Origin: Lachnospiraceae bacterium
GTDB taxonomy: Bacteria; Bacillota; Clostridia; Lachnospirales; Lachnospiraceae
Assembly: GCA_910574285.1 (NCBI GenBank)
Contig: CAJTAL010000024.1
Span: 1-62,909 of the forward strand
Direction: 5' to 3'
DNA length: 62,909 nt
Part shown: positions 51,262-60,148 of the stretch, one piece after another
Position numbering within the stretch: position 1 is the stretch's first letter
How the letters are laid out: each line of letters opens with the position of its first letter
Program-made: the position numbers and the translations under genes
Notes under the pieces: model-generated
Database searches by the model: none
What the model saw: the letters and a program-made list of their open reading frames with translations, nothing else
Told to the model about the DNA's origin: nothing

Positions 51262-51557
51262 ATCTTCTCCAGCTCTATCTTTTTGTTTTTATCTTTTCCT
51301 TCCCTGTACAGGACTATTTTTTTCCCGATAACCTGTACCACCTGAGAGTGTGTGCGCTCTGCAACCATGTCTGCCAACATGTGCGGATTATCCATACAGT
51401 TTTTCAGCACACTGACTTTAATAAGTTCCCTTGCGGCCAGAGCTTCGTCTATTGCTTTCGTAAGTTCCGGCGTCATGCTGTTCTTCCCGATTTGAAATAT
51501 GGGATCCATCGTCATTGCAAGGCTTTTCAGATAAGCCCTCTGCTTCGTCGTCATCAT
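51258..51557 (-). CDS. yhbY: YhbY-family RNA-binding protein (CRM domain)
   Basis: A 99-residue CRM-domain protein bound to pre-50S ribosomes. Key stretches are QRAYLKSLAMTMDPIFQIGKN, AIDEALAARELIKVSVL and QVVQVIGKKIVLYREGKD with the G-K-K-I-V-L-Y-R end. ATG 51557 or 51554 follows GGGGGAG. It sits between obg and nadD, the usual Firmicutes place. Confidence 0.93.
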   Translation of the reverse strand: MMTTKQRAYLKSLAMTMDPIFQIGKNSMTPELTKAIDEALAARELIKVSVLKNCMDNPHMLADMVAERTHSQVVQVIGKKIVLYREGKDKNKKIELEKI

Positions 51558-51630
51558 CTCTCCCCCTATTCTTCCTTATATAGATCTGGTATGAATCTCA
51601 TCTCTTCTGATACATCTAATTATAATACAT

Positions 51631-52914
51631 CTATTTATAATAATCAAATTGTAATCCATACATTCTGACAGTATCTCCCTCCTGGATTCCCGCCGTCTCC
51701 AGATCATCCAGAATTCCGCTCTCCTTCAAGAATTTCTGGAAGAAAGCAAAACCCTTCTCCGAATCCAGATTGGTATATCCAAGCATCTTCTCGATCTTCG
51801 GACCTTCTACGACATAGACGCCCTCTTCCACTTCTACCGTATAAGGAAGATTCTCATAGATCAATTCTTCTTCCGGGAAATATTCCTGCTCAAAGATCAC
51901 AGGCGTCTGATCCAGTCCTTTCAGACGTTCCGCTACTGCATATAAGAGTTCCTGTATCCCCTCTCCCGTCACGCTTGAGATGGGGTAGACCTTCACTCCC
52001 TTCGGCTCAAATTCTGCTTTCAGCCGGGCAATGGGATCTTCTCCCTCCTGATAGATTGCATCAATCTTATTAGCCGCAATTACCTGCGGACGTTTGGCGA
52101 TATCCGGATTATAAGCCTCTAATTCGGCATTTATCTTATAGATATCATCTACCGGATCCCTTCCTTCTGTCCCTGCAGCGTCCACGACATGAATCATTAA
52201 TTTTGTTCGTTCGATATGCCGCAGAAACTCGTGTCCGAGTCCGACACCCTCGGACGCACCTTCAATCAATCCCGGAATATCCGCGATCACGAAGCCCTGC
52301 CCGTCTGCCAGATCTACAACACCAAGATTCGGGTTCAACGTAGTAAAATGATAATTCGCAATCTTCGGCTGTGCATTCGTCACACGGGAAAGGAACGTGG
52401 ATTTACCTACATTAGGAAATCCCACAAGTCCGACGTCTGCAATCACCTTTAATTCCAGGGTAACCCATAATTCTCTGGAAGGCTGGCCCGGCTGTGCGTA
52501 TTTGGGAACCTGCATAGTAGACGTAGCATAATGCTGATTACCGAGTCCTCCCCTTCCGCCTTTCAAGATAACCTGACGGCGGTTTCCTCCCGACATATCT
52601 GCGATAACCTTGCCGGATTCTGCCTCTTTAATAACGGTTCCTTTCGGTACTTTCAGCACGATATCCTCTGCATCTTTGCCATGACATCTTCTCTTTCCTC
52701 CCGGCAGACCGTCTTTTGCGGAATATTTCCTCTTATGCCTGTAATCCTGAAGCGTGTTCAGTCCGTCGTCCACTTCGAAGATCACATCTCCTCCGCGCCC
52801 GCCGTCACCGCCGTCGGGTCCTCCGTTCGGCACGTATAACTCACGGCGGAAACTGACATGCCCGTCGCCGCCCTTGCCTGATCTTATCAATATCTTTGCT
52901 CTGTCTGCAAACAT
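51631..52914 (-). CDS. obg: GTPase Obg (CgtA)
   Basis: A 427-residue Obg, an essential GTPase in 50S maturation and stress signalling. N-terminal glycine-rich Obg domain (FADRAKILIRSGKGGDGHVSF; GPDGGDGGRGGDV), GTPase with G1 GFPNVGKSTF, G3 DIPGL and G4 NKID, and a C-terminal OCT domain (VYVVEGPKIEKMLGYTN). ATG 52914, eight bases after AAAGGA, gives the standard length; ATG 52959 and 52935 are open upstream. It is preceded by the terminator of the L21/L27 unit. Confidence 0.97.
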   Translation of the reverse strand: MFADRAKILIRSGKGGDGHVSFRRELYVPNGGPDGGDGGRGGDVIFEVDDGLNTLQDYRHKRKYSAKDGLPGGKRRCHGKDAEDIVLKVPKGTVIKEAESGKVIADMSGGNRRQVILKGGRGGLGNQHYATSTMQVPKYAQPGQPSRELWVTLELKVIADVGLVGFPNVGKSTFLSRVTNAQPKIANYHFTTLNPNLGVVDLADGQGFVIADIPGLIEGASEGVGLGHEFLRHIERTKLMIHVVDAAGTEGRDPVDDIYKINAELEAYNPDIAKRPQVIAANKIDAIYQEGEDPIARLKAEFEPKGVKVYPISSVTGEGIQELLYAVAERLKGLDQTPVIFEQEYFPEEELIYENLPYTVEVEEGVYVVEGPKIEKMLGYTNLDSEKGFAFFQKFLKESGILDDLETAGIQEGDTVRMYGLQFDYYK

Positions 52915-52983
52915 CTCCTCGTCCTTTCTCTTCATATAACCCAACAGCTTAATCACCATATTTATGCCGGGTTATACCAGATT

Positions 52984-53037
52984 AAAAAAGAGCGCTGCCC
53001 TCTAACTAACCGATGTCAGTTATCCTGCAACACTCTT
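52984..53037 (-). terminator. Terminator after rpmA
   Basis: On the minus strand AAGAGTGTTGC (53037-53027) pairs, with G-T pairs, with GCAGCGCTCT, followed by TTTTTT (52989-52984). It separates rplU-prp-rpmA from obg and may be leaky. Confidence 0.7.
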
Positions 53038-53053
53038 CCCGCTTCATCAATGA

Positions 53054-53335
53054 TTAAGCTACCGGATAGATAGAAACCTGTTTCTTATCTCTTCCTTTTC
53101 TTTCAAATCTGACAACGCCGTCAACAAGTGCAAACAACGTGTCGTCACCGCCGCGTCCCACATTCACGCCCGGGTGAATCTTCGTTCCGCGCTGTCTGTA
53201 AAGAATATTTCCGGCTTTTACAAACTGTCCGTCTGCTCTCTTGGCGCCAAGTCTCTTAGATTCGGAATCTCTTCCGTTCTTTGTAGAACCAACACCCTTT
53301 TTGTGAGCAAAAAACTGAAGGTTTAAATTCATCAT
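53054..53335 (-). CDS. rpmA: Large ribosomal subunit protein bL27 with cleavable extension
   Basis: A 93-residue bL27. The N-terminus [14 protein letters not shown] carries the Firmicutes extension cut by Prp between Phe-Phe and Ala-His, exposing the tail that reaches the peptidyl transferase centre. The rest is standard ([37 protein letters not shown]). ATG 53335 with GGAGGTG is the start. The protease gene prp is next to it, four bases upstream. Confidence 0.97.
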   Translation of the reverse strand: MMNLNLQFFAHKKGVGSTKNGRDSESKRLGAKRADGQFVKAGNILYRQRGTKIHPGVNVGRGGDDTLFALVDGVVRFERKGRDKKQVSIYPVA

Positions 53336-53339
53336 GGTG

Positions 53340-53675
53340 TTACACCTCCTCAAATTTCAAATCAATATATTCCGCATAGTTTTCATCATCTGCCATATTT
53401 TCTAACCCGAGGATCATCGATTTTAGCAAAAGATCTGCATCCTTCGACGGTCTGCCGCCCCTCAGATGATAAGCAAGTATCCCCGTCTCTTCATCGTTCA
53501 CAACCGAACATTCATCCGACGCATATGCCTCAATCGCATTGATTGTGTTGATCACCAACACAGATGCCGCCGCGCATACAATATCCTGTCCTTCATCTTT
53601 ATAATCGGCATGGCCTTCTGTCTGAAAACCGACGCATTCCTTTCGGCTATTCTCATATATGGTTACATGAATCAT
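53340..53675 (-). CDS. prp: Ribosomal-processing cysteine protease Prp
   Basis: A 111-residue Prp (YsxB family). The catalytic pair is His in FQTEGHADY and Cys in [17 protein letters not shown]. It removes the N-terminal extension of bL27, whose gene follows with a four-base gap. Deletion is lethal in Staphylococcus aureus, since uncleaved bL27 blocks the ribosome. GGAGAG precedes the ATG. Confidence 0.95.
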   Translation of the reverse strand: MIHVTIYENSRKECVGFQTEGHADYKDEGQDIVCAAASVLVINTINAIEAYASDECSVVNDEETGILAYHLRGGRPSKDADLLLKSMILGLENMADDENYAEYIDLKFEEV

Positions 53676-53689
53676 GGATACTCTCCGAA

Positions 53690-53998
53690 TTAAGCGTTGA
53701 TCTTGTCAATCTTTACGACAGTATACTGCTGTCTGTGACCATTCTTTTTGTGGTATCCGGTTTTTCTCTTATACTTGTAAACGATGACTTTCTTCGCTTT
53801 CCCGTTCTTTACAACAGAAGCTTCAACGGTCGCCCCTTCAACGGTCGGATTTCCAACTTTTAATTCGCTGTCACTTACTGCAAGCACCTGGTCAAATGTA
53901 TAAGTCTCTCCGGCTTCTACACCAAGCTTCTCTACTCTAATGATATCGCCTTCGGCTACTTTGTACTGTTTACCACCTGTTGCTATAATCGCGTACAT
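53690..53998 (-). CDS. rplU: Large ribosomal subunit protein bL21
   Basis: A 102-residue bL21 with [18 protein letters not shown] at the start and the [14 protein letters not shown] ... TVVKI end. ATG 53998 with AGGAGGTG is used; an upstream in-frame ATG at 54028 would lie in the leader. First gene of rplU-prp-rpmA. Confidence 0.97.
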   Translation of the reverse strand: MYAIIATGGKQYKVAEGDIIRVEKLGVEAGETYTFDQVLAVSDSELKVGNPTVEGATVEASVVKNGKAKKVIVYKYKRKTGYHKKNGHRQQYTVVKIDKINA

Positions 53999-54079
53999 AT
54001 GGCACCTCCTATTATCATTACTCGCCAATTACGGTGTCCGTATGGAACTTTCAAACCTCATTGTGCGGCATACTGGTAT
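53999..54079 (-). ncRNA. Candidate L21 leader RNA
   Basis: The transcript ahead of rplU has CCGCACAATGAGG, then a hairpin TACGG-ACA-CCGTA, then the ribosome binding site. Position and these elements look like the L21 leader of low-GC Gram-positives, thought to bind excess bL21 for feedback control. Judged by eye only. Confidence 0.5.
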
Positions 54080-54108
54080 ATCATAGCATACGAATCATGT
54101 AAAATCAA
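54080..54108 (-). promoter_or_regulatory. Promoter of rplU-prp-rpmA
   Basis: On the minus strand: TTGATT (54108-54103), 17 bases, TATGAT (54085-54080). Start of transcription about 54073, giving a leader of about 75 bases. Confidence 0.7.
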
Positions 54109-54115
54109 GTGTTTT

Positions 54116-54919
54116 TTATCGTGTTTTGATAGGAATATCCAATAGCCTGCATGCGTTTCCGGCAAAAATTTTAGCTTTTTCTACCAACGTCAACGGCATC
54201 TCCGTAAGAATCTCTACAAATTCTTTCTGACTGCCCCAGGGCGAATCCGTCGCGAATAAGATCTTGTCCGCTCCGTGGGTATGTACCATACGTATGAACT
54301 GTTCTTCCGGCATCCGGTTCAGCACGACGCCTGTATCAAAGTACACATCCTCTCCCACAAGATACTCCTCTACCTCATCCCAGCATTCATTTCCCCCCAT
54401 ATGAGCGAGCACAAGATTATCAGGCTGTACATCCTTAAGCAGCTCCAACGCCATCTTCGGGGTACAGTGTACGTCATAGGGACATTTTGGGTCGCTGCCC
54501 GCATGGACGCTGACGATCAACCCCAACTCTGTGGCGTACGCGATCAGGCGTTTATAGCGGATATCGTCAAAATATACCTCCTGATAATCCGGGTGCAGCT
54601 TTATTCCCTTCATTCCCATATCCCGGATTTGCCGCAGGATCTCTTTATAATTCTCACATTCCGGATGAATACCTCCAAAGGAAATCACAGGCGCTTTCTG
54701 ATACTGCGCGGCAAAACGGTTCACGGAGTCAACCTGATGTACATTGGTGACTGCCGGAAGGGCGACAGATATATCAATCCCCGCCTCTTTTGTCGATTTA
54801 CTGAGTCCCGCGTATGTACCGTCCGTATGCGGTTTCGTCTTGCAGACATTTTCTAAGAATTCAAGCGTTCCCTTCGCGATCTTATCCGGAAACATATGTG
54901 TATGAAAATCAACGATCAT
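54116..54919 (-). CDS. Amidohydrolase-family metal-dependent hydrolase
   Basis: A 267-residue TIM-barrel hydrolase (Amidohydro_2 type). Metal-binding pieces are VDFHTHMFPD (HxH), GIKLHPDYQE, VHAGSDPKC, LAHMGG and FATDSPWG with the final Asp. Substrate unknown; relatives include decarboxylases and lactonases. ATG 54919 is used; a GTG at 54931 is possible. It overlaps the CBS gene by 11 bases, so the two work from one message. Confidence 0.82.
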   Translation of the reverse strand: MIVDFHTHMFPDKIAKGTLEFLENVCKTKPHTDGTYAGLSKSTKEAGIDISVALPAVTNVHQVDSVNRFAAQYQKAPVISFGGIHPECENYKEILRQIRDMGMKGIKLHPDYQEVYFDDIRYKRLIAYATELGLIVSVHAGSDPKCPYDVHCTPKMALELLKDVQPDNLVLAHMGGNECWDEVEEYLVGEDVYFDTGVVLNRMPEEQFIRMVHTHGADKILFATDSPWGSQKEFVEILTEMPLTLVEKAKIFAGNACRLLDIPIKTR

Positions 54920-55334
54920 TGCTGTCGGCACATCCTTTCATCCTATTGTAACAATATTCAATAATGTCTCTTCGGGTAATAATACCGATAAAATGACCTT
55001 CGTCATCAATCACCGGCACAAAGTTCTGTTCCATAGCCCGTCCGATCAGATCTTCCATGTTGGATTTTGCAGTCACACACTGATAATCCAACCTCCGGTC
55101 AACCTTCAGGATACTGACGTCCTCTGCATCTTTCAGATTCAGAAGATTCCAACGCTTCAGCGCCCACAGAAGATCACCTTCTGTAATGGAACCGACATAC
55201 TTTCCTTCCCTGTTCAGAATCGGCACAGATGAATACCTGTGATATTCCATAATCTCCAAAGCCTGGCGCAGAGTATGGTAATCATGGATATAAGCTACTT
55301 CTCTCTTCGGCCTCAGGAAAAATAAAATATTCAT
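54909..55334 (-). CDS. CBS-domain pair protein
   Basis: A 141-residue protein that is almost all two CBS domains (LRQALEIMEYHRYSSVPILN... VGSITEGDLLWAL; then MEDLIGRAMEQNFVPVIDDEGHFIGIITRRDII). Such pairs bind adenine nucleotides and act as energy sensors for a partner. The neighbouring amidohydrolase is the only linked candidate. GGAGG is 11 bases before the ATG. Confidence 0.85.
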   Translation of the reverse strand: MNILFFLRPKREVAYIHDYHTLRQALEIMEYHRYSSVPILNREGKYVGSITEGDLLWALKRWNLLNLKDAEDVSILKVDRRLDYQCVTAKSNMEDLIGRAMEQNFVPVIDDEGHFIGIITRRDIIEYCYNRMKGCADSNDR

Positions 55335-55353
55335 AATTTATAATACCTCCGAA

Positions 55354-55414
55354 TTCATGCATGTTTTTAGACTTACTCTTATTTTTAGATTTGATCTTAC
55401 ATAACATGCATGAA
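55354..55414. repeat. 12-bp inverted repeat ahead of the CBS gene
   Basis: TTCATGCATGTT (55354-55365) and AACATGCATGAA (55403-55414), exact complements 37 bases apart, each with an inner CATGCATG palindrome. It lies between the aspartate kinase and CBS genes; could be an operator pair or a weak terminator hairpin. Confidence 0.55.
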
Positions 55415-55446
55415 ATACATACATAAAATACATTGTAACAGATGCA

Positions 55447-56778
55447 TCACAGCATCGTATTTACAAAGATATCATAGATTGCTTTTACCGCAGTCTCAAA
55501 ATCATGATTCCGAACACCGATGATGATATTCAGCTCACTGGAACCCTGGTCGATCATCTTTACATTTACGTTGGCATGAGCCAGAGCCGAGAATATCCTG
55601 CCGGAAGTTCCCCTGGTCGCACGCATTCCCCTGCCTACGACTGCAATCAAGGCAAGGTCAGACTCCAGATCCAGGAAATCAGGCTCCACCCGTCTGTGGA
55701 TACCTGCAATCACCTTCTGCTCCTTTTCCTCAAATTCATCCTGATGCACGAAGATCGTCATCGTGTCAATTCCGGAAGGCATGTGTTCGATAGAAATATT
55801 ATTTTCATCGAATACCTCCAGAACCTTTTTACAGAATCCAACCTCTGAGTTCATCATCGCTTTCTCGATCGTGACGGAAGCAAAGTCCTTCTTTCCGGCA
55901 ATTCCGGTTATTACGAAACGGGGTTTCCTGCAAGTCCCTTCTACAATCAGTGTTCCCTTGTCCTCCGGTGAATTCGTATTACGTATGTTAATCGGAATCC
56001 CTTCTTTGCGCACCGGAAAGATCGCATCTTCATGAAGGACGGTCGCGCCCATATAAGAAAGCTCCCGAAGCTCCCTGTAGGTGATCACATCGATTGCTTT
56101 GGGGTTCTGGATGATGCGCGGGTCCGCGATCAGGAATCCCGATACATCCGTCCAGTTTTCGTACATATCTGCCTGGACTGCCTTTGCTACGATAGAACCG
56201 GTAATATCGGAGCCGCCTCTTGAGAATGTCTTGATTTTCCCATCCGGCATAGAACCATAGAATCCTGGAATAACGGCTCGCTCTGTCTCATCAAGCCTTG
56301 CGGCAAGAATCTGGTTCGTCTTCTCCGCATCGAGATTCCCTGCCTCGTCAAAGAAAATCACTTCCGCAGCGTCGATGAATTCAAAATCCAGATAGTTTGC
56401 CATCAGAAGCGCGTTCAGGTATTCTCCTCTTGAAGCGGCATAGTCTCTTCCGATCTTTTTACAGAAATTCGTGCGAATCAGCTTGAATTCCTCATCCAAA
56501 GACAAGGAAAGGCCAAGTCCTTTTATAATTTCATCATAACGCTCATGTATCATTGTAAGCTGTTCTTCAAATTCTTCTTCCGATTCATCACCGATCGCGG
56601 CAAGATTATAACAGCTATAAAGCATATCTGTCACTTTCGTGTCATCCGGCGAACGTTTCCCCGGCGCAGACGGAATTACATACCTGCGGGATTCCTCTTT
56701 ACGGATAATTCTTCCCACCTTCTGAAACTGCGCCGCACTGGCCAGTGAACTGCCGCCAAACTTTACCACCTTTTTCAT
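55447..56778 (-). CDS. Aspartate kinase
   Basis: A 443-residue aspartokinase, first step of the Lys/Thr/Met pathway. N-terminal KFGGSSLASAAQF, then the substrate region FSRGGSDITGSIVAKAVQADMYENWTDVSG (landmark near residue 185) and a C-terminal ACT pair (FASVTIEKAMMNSEVGF; LALIAVVGRGMRATRGTSGR) for amino acid feedback. Which amino acid inhibits it is not predictable. No lysine riboswitch was recognised in its leader. The promoter is at 56835-56863. Confidence 0.94.
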   Translation of the reverse strand: MKKVVKFGGSSLASAAQFQKVGRIIRKEESRRYVIPSAPGKRSPDDTKVTDMLYSCYNLAAIGDESEEEFEEQLTMIHERYDEIIKGLGLSLSLDEEFKLIRTNFCKKIGRDYAASRGEYLNALLMANYLDFEFIDAAEVIFFDEAGNLDAEKTNQILAARLDETERAVIPGFYGSMPDGKIKTFSRGGSDITGSIVAKAVQADMYENWTDVSGFLIADPRIIQNPKAIDVITYRELRELSYMGATVLHEDAIFPVRKEGIPINIRNTNSPEDKGTLIVEGTCRKPRFVITGIAGKKDFASVTIEKAMMNSEVGFCKKVLEVFDENNISIEHMPSGIDTMTIFVHQDEFEEKEQKVIAGIHRRVEPDFLDLESDLALIAVVGRGMRATRGTSGRIFSALAHANVNVKMIDQGSSELNIIIGVRNHDFETAVKAIYDIFVNTML

Positions 56779-56834
56779 CTTTCCCGTAATCCTCCAAACT
56801 GCTTTTAATTCTCTGTACTAATAAACCGTATTTT

Positions 56835-56863
56835 ATATTACAACATTTTGGAGTTATCTGCAA
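56835..56863 (-). promoter_or_regulatory. Promoter of the aspartate kinase gene
   Basis: Minus strand TTGCAG region (56863-56858), 17 bases, TAATAT (56840-56835). Transcription would begin near 56828, about 50 bases before the ATG, too short for a full riboswitch. Further upstream, CTTCATAGAAT is repeated at 56924 and 56940. Confidence 0.6.
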
Positions 56864-56979
56864 TGAGATATTTCATAAACCTGACATATAACAATATAAA
56901 AGTAGTATCGTTACTTTTCATGCCTTCATAGAATAAAAACTTCATAGAATCTGGCATGGGTGTGAATGGAAACGTAGTA

Positions 56980-57465
56980 TCAACGTTCATACACGACATC
57001 GGCATAATCAGCGCCGGAGGCTTTTCTAAGATCTTCCGGCTTAAGCTTTAACTGCATCCCCAGCTTCCCACCGCTGACATACATGTATTCCAGCTCCCTG
57101 GCAGACTCATGGATTACAGTGGGATACTGCTTCTTCATACCGATCGCAGTACATCCTCCGCGCACATAGCCGGTCACTTTCGTAAGATCTTTTAAGTGCA
57201 GCATCTCCAGTGATTTCTCTCCTACTACTTTTGCAGATTTCTTGAAATCAATCTCTTCTTCAATCGGTATGACGAACACATAATGCTGACCGGTCTTTCC
57301 GGTTGTCACTAAAGTCTTATAGACCAGAGCATGGTCATATCCTAACTGATCTGCCACCTGAATACCGTCCGTAAAATCCGTACATTCATACTCTTCATAA
57401 TCATAGGGTATCTTCTGGCGGTCCAGGATACGCATGGCATTGGTTTTTAGTTCTTTCTTCCCCAT
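56980..57465 (-). CDS. YbaK/EbsC-family Cys-tRNA(Pro) deacylase
   Basis: A 161-residue trans-editing protein of the YbaK type, which removes Cys from mischarged tRNA(Pro). The family core GVYI...KTNAMRILDRQKIPY, VYKTLVTTGKTG, KVTGYVRGGCTAIGMKK is clear, with the Lys of VYKTL in the active site. ATG 57465 with AGGAG is chosen over the earlier frame start at 57510. Confidence 0.92.
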   Translation of the reverse strand: MGKKELKTNAMRILDRQKIPYDYEEYECTDFTDGIQVADQLGYDHALVYKTLVTTGKTGQHYVFVIPIEEEIDFKKSAKVVGEKSLEMLHLKDLTKVTGYVRGGCTAIGMKKQYPTVIHESARELEYMYVSGGKLGMQLKLKPEDLRKASGADYADVVYER

Positions 57466-57531
57466 AATATAAACTCCTGAAATAATAGTAAAATTAAAAT
57501 CCAAATCCAAATTGAAGTTTTTGATAACAAA

Positions 57532-58299
57532 CTAAATGATCTTTAATTCACTCAGCGGTATAAAAGTATGCTGCTTTCCTTCCAGAATAATATTCTTACT
57601 GGATTGACATACATGTTCCGTTCCTTCCGGCTGTCTGGCATAGACATCTACACGGTGGTAATGAAAAGGAACACCATTCGGTTCTTCGTTGATAAATTTC
57701 AAAAAAGCCCCTATTACAAGATCGGGTTTCAAATTTTGTTCGCTTCCGGCAGCCAGAAACAGGCAGATACCGTCTTTCTTAAGGCACATCTGATAAATCA
57801 TCGGTTTAATATCAACCTCTTTTTCGCTGCGCTTAGTACTTTTTAGAACCACTATATTTTCGCGTTTCATAAACTCTTCCAGTTTCATCTGCCAGGAATC
57901 CGGGAATGGTTTTGTAATATCGGCGGATTTTGCAGATTCCAGAAGCACGGCCCTATATTCGGCTGCCGCGACGATTGTCATACCGCTGCTCTTCTTATCA
58001 TCTGGTATTCTGCAGAAATCAACGACATCGATTCCTTCCACCATCACCTCATTAAGTCTCCGGATCGCTTCTTCGGAATCAATCGCCTCCCTTAATTCAA
58101 TGTCCAGGTATTCCCCGTCACTGGTGATGCCCACCCCCAGCGGCTGCGCAAAAGACATGATCATATGAGGGCTGTATCCTCCGGTAAACGCAATGGGAAT
58201 CCCCGCCCGCCGCATCGCTTTCTGAAAGAAACGCATCACATCAAGATGACCGATAAAGCGCATCACGCCGTATTTACGGAATTTAATTCTTGCTTTCAA
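57532..58299 (-). CDS. TIGR03936 (DUF2344) radical-SAM-associated protein
   Basis: A 255-residue protein of unknown activity, always linked with the TIGR03960 radical SAM protein. It has KARIKFRKYGVMRFIGHLDVMRFFQKAMRRAGIPIAFTGGYSPH (family hallmark at the N-terminus, residues 2-45) and SFAQPLGVGITSDGEYLD. TTG 58299 has AGGAGG eight bases ahead; the GTG at 58308 sits too close to that site. It overlaps the radical SAM gene by 17 bases. Confidence 0.9.
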   Translation of the reverse strand: MKARIKFRKYGVMRFIGHLDVMRFFQKAMRRAGIPIAFTGGYSPHMIMSFAQPLGVGITSDGEYLDIELREAIDSEEAIRRLNEVMVEGIDVVDFCRIPDDKKSSGMTIVAAAEYRAVLLESAKSADITKPFPDSWQMKLEEFMKRENIVVLKSTKRSEKEVDIKPMIYQMCLKKDGICLFLAAGSEQNLKPDLVIGAFLKFINEEPNGVPFHYHRVDVYARQPEGTEHVCQSSKNIILEGKQHTFIPLSELKII

Positions 58300-60148
58300 T
58301 ACAGACACCTCCTTTGTATCTCGACGCGCCGCATCCGGAGCAGCTCATCCGGCAGTTCGGCGTCGTCTCGCCTTGTAACGCCTTCTGCCACTCCTGATAT
58401 AAGAAATCCTTTGTTACGCCGATATCAATAAAATCCCAGGGAAAGATCTCATGGACGTCTCTTTCCCTCAGATTATAGAACCCTATATCTATACCGGTAT
58501 TCTCGAAAGCTTTCATCCATTTCTCATTGTCGAAACTCTCCGTCCAGGAATCAAAGAGACATCCCAATCTGTAAGCTTCAAGAATTACATCCGAAAGTTT
58601 GCGGTCGCCTCTGGCAAATACACCCTCCAACACCGTCACCTCCGCATCGTGCCAGTGATATTTCAGGCTTTTACGGTTCAACTGCTCACTAAACTCATGC
58701 TTTACAATGGCCGCTCTTGCGATATATTCATCGTTCGTATACATCTTCGCCCACTGAAACGGTGTGAAAGGCTTCGGAATGAAAAAGGAAGTACTGGTTG
58801 TAATCTGACATTTTCCGTTGCGCTTATCCTTCGGAATCTCGTAATATCTTCTTGCGATCTTATCCGCAAGCCGCGGTATCTCTTTCATGTCCTCTTCGGT
58901 CTCCGTCGGAAGCCCCAGCATGAAATAAAGCTTTACCTTATTCCATCCCCCCTCGAAAGCCTGTCCTGCTCCGGAAAGGATCATTTCCTCGGTAAGCCCT
59001 TTATTGATCACGTCCCGCATCCGCTGAGAACCTGCTTCCGGTGCAAATGTCAGACTGCTTTTGCGCACATCCTGTACCTTCCCCATCACCTCCAGAGAAA
59101 ATGCGTCTATCCTGAGAGACGGTAGACAGATGTTAATCCCCTCTTCTTTGAATTCATGGATCAGAAAAGTCACCAGTTCCTTCAACTGGCTGTAATCGCT
59201 GGAACTTAGGGAACTTAAGGATATCTCTTCGTGTCCGGTGCTCCTAAGCATGCGGTACGCATACTGCTTCAAGATTTCCACGTCCCGCTCTCTGGTAGGA
59301 CGGTAAAGCATTCCTGCCTGACAGAAACGGCATCCCCGGATACAGCCTCTCTGTATCTCAAGCACCACCCGGTCCTGGGTCACCTTGATGAAAGGCACTA
59401 CCGGAGCCTGAGGATAACAGGTATCCGTCAGCTCCCGCACCACCTGTTTTTGAATCCTTGCTTTCGCGTGAGGGTTCATGGGCGCGAAAGACGCGATCGT
59501 CCCGTCCTCCTTATAAGTTACGTCATAGAACGCCGGTACATAGATTCCCTCAATCTCCGCCGCCTTTTCAAGAAATTCTCTGCGGGAACCGCCGTTTCTC
59601 TGGTTCTCTTTGTAAGCATCAAAAAGCTCCCCATAGACAGTCTCTCCCTCCCCGATATAGAACAGGTCAAAGAAATCTGCCAGCGGTTCCGGATTCGTAA
59701 CACAGGGACCTCCGCCGATCACAATGGGGACGGAATCGTCCCGATCGCGGGAATAAAGCGGAATCTCGCTTAAGTCCAGTATCTGGAGAATATTGGTATA
59801 ACACATCTCATACTGAATGGTAATCCCCAGGAAATCAAATTCCTTAATGGGATCCTGTGATTCCAGGGCAAACAAGGGAATATTCTCTTTTCGCATCTCC
59901 TGATCCAGATCAAACCAAGGCGAATAGACCCGCTCACACCATACGTCCTCTCGGCGATTGAACATGTCATAGAGGATCTGAATCCCCAGGTGGGACATGC
60001 CGATCTCGTAGACGTCTGGAAAACACATGGCGAAGCGGATATCCACTTTCGAAGGGTCCTTCATGACGCTGTTGACTTCGTTCCCGATGTAGCGGGCAGG
60101 CTTCTCGATTTTCAGTAATATTTCATCATTTAAGGCTAGTTTTCTCAT
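58283..60148 (-). CDS. TIGR03960 B12-binding-type radical SAM protein
   Basis: A 621-residue radical SAM protein. The N-terminal third is cobalamin-binding-like (RFAMCFPDVYEIGMSHLGIQILYDMFN is the start at about residue 40), the radical SAM site is CIRGCRFCQAGMLYRP, then SLSSSDYSQLKELV, LPSLRIDAFS and FAPEAGSQRMRDVINKG. The end CRMSCSGCGASRYKGG is rich in Cys. Its job is unknown, possibly in rRNA or tRNA maturation given its constant ties to the L21/L27 cluster. ATG 60148 with AAAGGAAACCT is preferred to 60190. Confidence 0.92.
   Translation of the reverse strand: MRKLALNDEILLKIEKPARYIGNEVNSVMKDPSKVDIRFAMCFPDVYEIGMSHLGIQILYDMFNRREDVWCERVYSPWFDLDQEMRKENIPLFALESQDPIKEFDFLGITIQYEMCYTNILQILDLSEIPLYSRDRDDSVPIVIGGGPCVTNPEPLADFFDLFYIGEGETVYGELFDAYKENQRNGGSRREFLEKAAEIEGIYVPAFYDVTYKEDGTIASFAPMNPHAKARIQKQVVRELTDTCYPQAPVVPFIKVTQDRVVLEIQRGCIRGCRFCQAGMLYRPTRERDVEILKQYAYRMLRSTGHEEISLSSLSSSDYSQLKELVTFLIHEFKEEGINICLPSLRIDAFSLEVMGKVQDVRKSSLTFAPEAGSQRMRDVINKGLTEEMILSGAGQAFEGGWNKVKLYFMLGLPTETEEDMKEIPRLADKIARRYYEIPKDKRNGKCQITTSTSFFIPKPFTPFQWAKMYTNDEYIARAAIVKHEFSEQLNRKSLKYHWHDAEVTVLEGVFARGDRKLSDVILEAYRLGCLFDSWTESFDNEKWMKAFENTGIDIGFYNLRERDVHEIFPWDFIDIGVTKDFLYQEWQKALQGETTPNCRMSCSGCGASRYKGGVCIESKN

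Noticed and set aside
56779-56979. Lysine riboswitch ahead of aspartate kinase
   Set aside because: The predicted message start leaves only about 50 bases of leader and no lysine-box features were seen.
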